Shown: positions 5,656 through 7,944 of the stretch, piece by piece
Position numbering within the stretch: the stretch's first letter is position 1
How the letters are laid out: every line of letters starts with the position of its first letter
NCBI GenBank assembly: GCA_934646845.1
Contig: CAKUEV010000083.1
Location: 1-7,944, forward strand
Direction: 5' to 3'
DNA length: 7,944 nt
Origin: an uncultured Slackia sp.
Lineage (GTDB): Bacteria; Actinomycetota; Coriobacteriia; Coriobacteriales; Eggerthellaceae
Made by a program: the position numbers and the translations under genes
Notes under the pieces: generated by a model
What the model was told of the DNA's origin: nothing
Seen by the model: only the letters and a program-made list of their open reading frames with translations
Database searches by the model: none

Positions 5656-7235
5656 CGCGCATTCCTAGCCGTGCGGAACCTTCCAATCGACCCAAACAAG
5701 TCTTCAACATGGGCGCGCAAGGCACGCTTGTCAATCTTACCATTGCCTAAATGCGGGAAATCGTCCATCTTGAGCACCGTATCGGGAATCTTGCATTTCT
5801 CAACTTTGCCCTTCGCGAATTCGCGCATTTCAAACGTAGTCATTTCGACCTCAGGCTTGGGAATGACGCACAGACACGTACGCTCGCCCAGCTCGGGATC
5901 GGGATATCCAACAACGCAGCAATCGGCCACGACGTCATTCGAGGAATACACGCGCTCGACTTCAGCGGGGAAAATGTTGATGCCGCCGCGAATAATCATA
6001 TCTTTGATGCGTCCCGTGATGGAAAGCATGCCAGCTTCGTCAATCGACCCAACATCACCCGAATGGAAATAGCCCTCGTCGTCGAGGTCGAGCTTCAATT
6101 CGCCCGATGAATCGATGACGCCGCGCATGAGCGATGGCGATTTCACCAAGATTTCGTTCGTGCCATCGGCCAGCTTCACCTCTGCCCCGTCAACGAGCGT
6201 TCCCACCGTTTCGCAACGGCCTTTCGCATCCATCGACAGCGGCGTTACCGTGAGCGTGGCAGCAGTTTCGCTCATGCCATAACTCTGTATGATGCGACAG
6301 CCGAAGCGACGCTCGAATTCAAGCACTACCGATTCGGGGCAACTCGCACCCGCAACAAGACCGGCGCGAAGGCCCGAAAGATTCCACGCATTGCCCGTGG
6401 CAAGACGCAGCTCACGCACGAACATGGTAGATACGCCCATATGGATCGTGGCGCGAACATCGTTCAAAAACGCCAAAGCCGTTTGAGGGCGATATTTCAC
6501 CAACGTCGCCAACGTAGCACCCGACAAAATCGTTGCGTACGTGCCCACCAGGCCAAACACATGAGAAAGCGGCACGGGAACGAACACTACGTCAGTTTCT
6601 ACAATAGAAAAGCCACGCTGCAACTGAAAACCATTGCGCGCAAACGAGGAGGCCGCGACCACGATGGCCTTCGGCAAACCCGTCGACCCCGAAGAGAACA
6701 CGACCAGGTCGAAATCGTCATGCTCGTTTTCAAGAGGCTCGGAATTGCCACGGCGCATCGCATCGGCAATCGAAGGAAACGAGCCATACGGAATGCCGAT
6801 AGACATTACGCAAGCATCGGGAAATGCCACATGCACCATACGGCACGCCGCTTCCGTCGACATAATATAGAGGTCGGGATGCACGAGGCTCGAACATCGC
6901 ACGATATCGTCTTTCGCATACGCATGCGAATACAGCACAAGGCGACACCCAAGCATCTCGCACGCCGCCATAACAATGGGGAAATTCACGTCGTTAGGCG
7001 CACAGATGGCAATGGTGCTCGCCTGCGTTATGCCGCATGCATCGCGCCAATAGCGGGCAAGCGCATTCGCGCCGTGATATGCCTCGCCATAGGTGACGCT
7101 CGTCGACATGCTCACGGCCATACGCTTTGTGCCATTCGACTCGTATCCATAGCGAATGGCTCCAGCAAGCGTAGGTTTTCCCCATGGGACCGAGAGCGGC
7201 TGCGCCGGTGCGCCGCGCATAATCCTAGTGCGCAT
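5652..7235 (-). CDS. AMP-forming acyl-CoA synthetase / CoA ligase (CaiC-like, ANL superfamily)
   Basis: This 527-residue adenylate-forming enzyme should convert a carboxylic acid, ATP and CoA to acyl-CoA, AMP and PPi. In order it shows the phosphate loop SSGSTGLPK (181-189), the A5 motif QSYGMSE (317-323), the hinge region HSGDVG (391-396) with GRIKDMIIRGGINIFPAEVE (408-427), and the C-terminal GNGKIDKRAL, whose Lys500 is the expected catalytic Lys for adenylation. All core motifs are intact. Start ATG 7235 overlaps the activator gene by 11 bases; the frame is open further upstream to 7289, but that would overlap by 65 bases, and ATG 7220 has a ribosome-site-like AGGA only two bases away. No strong ribosome site is seen, so coupling is likely. 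The acid it activates cannot be read from the sequence; the neighbours point to a 2-hydroxy or unsaturated acid, as CaiC supplies CaiA in carnitine metabolism. Confidence 0.88.
   Translation of the reverse strand: MRTRIMRGAPAQPLSVPWGKPTLAGAIRYGYESNGTKRMAVSMSTSVTYGEAYHGANALARYWRDACGITQASTIAICAPNDVNFPIVMAACEMLGCRLVLYSHAYAKDDIVRCSSLVHPDLYIMSTEAACRMVHVAFPDACVMSIGIPYGSFPSIADAMRRGNSEPLENEHDDFDLVVFSSGSTGLPKAIVVAASSFARNGFQLQRGFSIVETDVVFVPVPLSHVFGLVGTYATILSGATLATLVKYRPQTALAFLNDVRATIHMGVSTMFVRELRLATGNAWNLSGLRAGLVAGASCPESVVLEFERRFGCRIIQSYGMSETAATLTVTPLSMDAKGRCETVGTLVDGAEVKLADGTNEILVKSPSLMRGVIDSSGELKLDLDDEGYFHSGDVGSIDEAGMLSITGRIKDMIIRGGINIFPAEVERVYSSNDVVADCCVVGYPDPELGERTCLCVIPKPEVEMTTFEMREFAKGKVEKCKIPDTVLKMDDFPHLGNGKIDKRALRAHVEDLFGSIGRFRTARNAR
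5663..5666 (-). promoter_or_regulatory. Ribosome binding site for the GTG-started acyl-CoA dehydrogenase-like gene
   Basis: AGGA on the minus strand (5666-5663) lies within the end of the ligase gene, seven bases before GTG 5655. It supports the GTG start over the ATG codons at 5646 and 5640, which have no such site. Confidence 0.55.
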
Positions 7236-7944
7236 CGCCGCCACAACCTTCGCAACACACAGGGCCCTCACGACGAGGTTCCTCAACATCTCTTGCAGGG
7301 ATATTCTTCATGTAAGCCTCGCGCGCCGTAAGCGCCGCGCCCAGGGCGCCATTGAGCTGCGCGAGCGGGGATATGAGAATCGGGCATCCGATTTTTCGAG
7401 ACAGACGATTGCGGAGGCCCTGATTCAACGCCACGCCTCCCGTCATGGCGACCTCGGACGCAATGCCCACGCGCTTGGCAAGACCCGCTGTGCGCTCGGC
7501 GACCGATTCGTGGATGCCCGCAACAATGTCGGCAATCGATTCCCCGGCTGCGAGTTTTGAAATAACTTCCGATTCGGCAAACACCGTGCAGGTCGAGGAA
7601 ATGCTCGCAATCTTGGTCGATTGGGCATCATAGTCCTGCAAATCAGACACTTTGCACTGGAATACGCCCGCCATCACATCGAGAAAACGCCCCGTACCAG
7701 CGGCGCATTTATCGTTCATGGCGAAGTTTTCCAAGCGGCTGCCTTCGCCGACACGAAGCACCTTGGCGTCTTGGCCGCCAATATCGATCACCGTTTTCGC
7801 CGTAGGAAACAGTATGCCAGCGCCTTTCGCATGGCACGAAAGCTCAGAAAGCGTCATATCAGCCCAATCGAGCAAATTGCGGCCATAGCCCGTCGCACAG
7901 GAATAGGCGACGCTCTCGATAGAAATACCCGCATCCATAAGCGC
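7225..7944 (-). CDS. 2-hydroxyacyl-CoA dehydratase activator (HgdC/FldI/BcrA-like ATPase), N-terminus cut by window
   Basis: This is the C-terminal part of a BadF/BadG/BcrA/HgdC-family ATPase: 239 residues are seen and an N-terminal portion, probably about 50 residues, lies beyond the edge. The frame is open to 7944, so the ATG at 7938 is internal. Numbering from that Met, motifs are CATGYGR (14-20), DIGGQDAKV (52-60), NDKCAAGTGRFLDVMA (75-90), SSTCTVFAESEVISKLA (114-130) and GGVALN (167-172). In this family Cys78 and Cys117 bind a [4Fe-4S] cluster shared by two subunits, and ATP hydrolysis drives one very low-potential electron into a dehydratase or benzoyl-CoA reductase. The protein ends in an extra charged, Cys-rich tail (about 215-237, with C228, C229 and C232). 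It overlaps the ligase start by 11 bases. Dehydratase subunits are not in view and may lie upstream. A benzoyl-CoA reductase ATPase subunit is the alternative, though a lone activator with a ligase and enoyl-CoA reductase fits dehydration better. Confidence 0.9.
   Translation of the reverse strand, partial: ALMDAGISIESVAYSCATGYGRNLLDWADMTLSELSCHAKGAGILFPTAKTVIDIGGQDAKVLRVGEGSRLENFAMNDKCAAGTGRFLDVMAGVFQCKVSDLQDYDAQSTKIASISSTCTVFAESEVISKLAAGESIADIVAGIHESVAERTAGLAKRVGIASEVAMTGGVALNQGLRNRLSRKIGCPILISPLAQLNGALGAALTAREAYMKNIPARDVEEPRREGPVCCEGCGGDAH

Noticed and set aside
5323..6072. Plus-strand open frame of 249 codons spanning the ligase and dehydrogenase junction
   Set aside because: Antisense to two well-supported coupled genes and without recognisable domains.
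6441..7331. Plus-strand open frame of 296 codons opposite the CoA ligase
   Set aside because: Arg/His-rich shadow of the ligase with no motif and no plausible ribosome site; the ligase motifs on the minus strand are intact.

Overview
The window reads as part of an anaerobic, fairly GC-rich bacterial chromosome. I suspect a gut-type Coriobacteriia (Eggerthellaceae-like) actinobacterium, from gene content and codon style only; no marker gene is present to prove it. All six supported genes lie on the minus strand, so transcription runs from high to low coordinates. They form two tightly packed operons separated by a 479-bp non-coding gap.

Right part (4462-7944), upstream operon. In transcription order it holds a 2-hydroxyacyl-CoA dehydratase (or benzoyl-CoA reductase) ATP-dependent activator, cut by the window edge; an AMP-forming acyl-CoA synthetase; and an acyl-CoA dehydrogenase-family protein. 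The three genes overlap end to start and the operon ends at a strong intrinsic terminator (4387-4425). The dehydrogenase lacks the usual catalytic Glu (Gln at that place), as in CaiA-type enoyl-CoA reductases. The inferred pathway is: activate an organic acid to its CoA thioester, remove the 2-hydroxyl by a radical dehydratase energised by the activator, then reduce the enoyl-CoA. This is a reductive branch using an organic acid as electron sink. The dehydratase subunits and Etf are not in the window, so the substrate is unknown.

Middle (3983-4461). No gene is recognised here. It holds the terminator, several dyads and short repeats, and a plausible promoter for the next operon whose -10 box lies inside a perfect 12-bp palindrome.

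Left part (1-3982), downstream operon. This encodes a membrane-bound, ferredoxin-type energy-converting [NiFe] hydrogenase (Ech, group 4) or a close complex-I-like relative. It has a single 960-residue protein that fuses the antiporter-like subunit (EchA, NuoL/M type) to the NuoH-like anchor (EchB), then the [4Fe-4S] small subunit EchC, then a NuoC-like EchD with a long Ala/Lys-rich tail that runs off the window. The large subunit (EchE) and ferredoxin-like EchF would be expected just outside, to the left. If the complex is a true Ech, it would couple ferredoxin oxidation and proton reduction (or the reverse) to ion movement. The two operons could be linked through low-potential electron carriers, but nothing in the sequence proves it.

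The most unusual points are the EchA-EchB fusion, the EchD tail, the Glu-to-Gln change in the acyl-CoA dehydrogenase homologue and the Cys-rich tail on the activator. No CRISPR array, tRNA, rRNA, insertion sequence or phage gene was seen.
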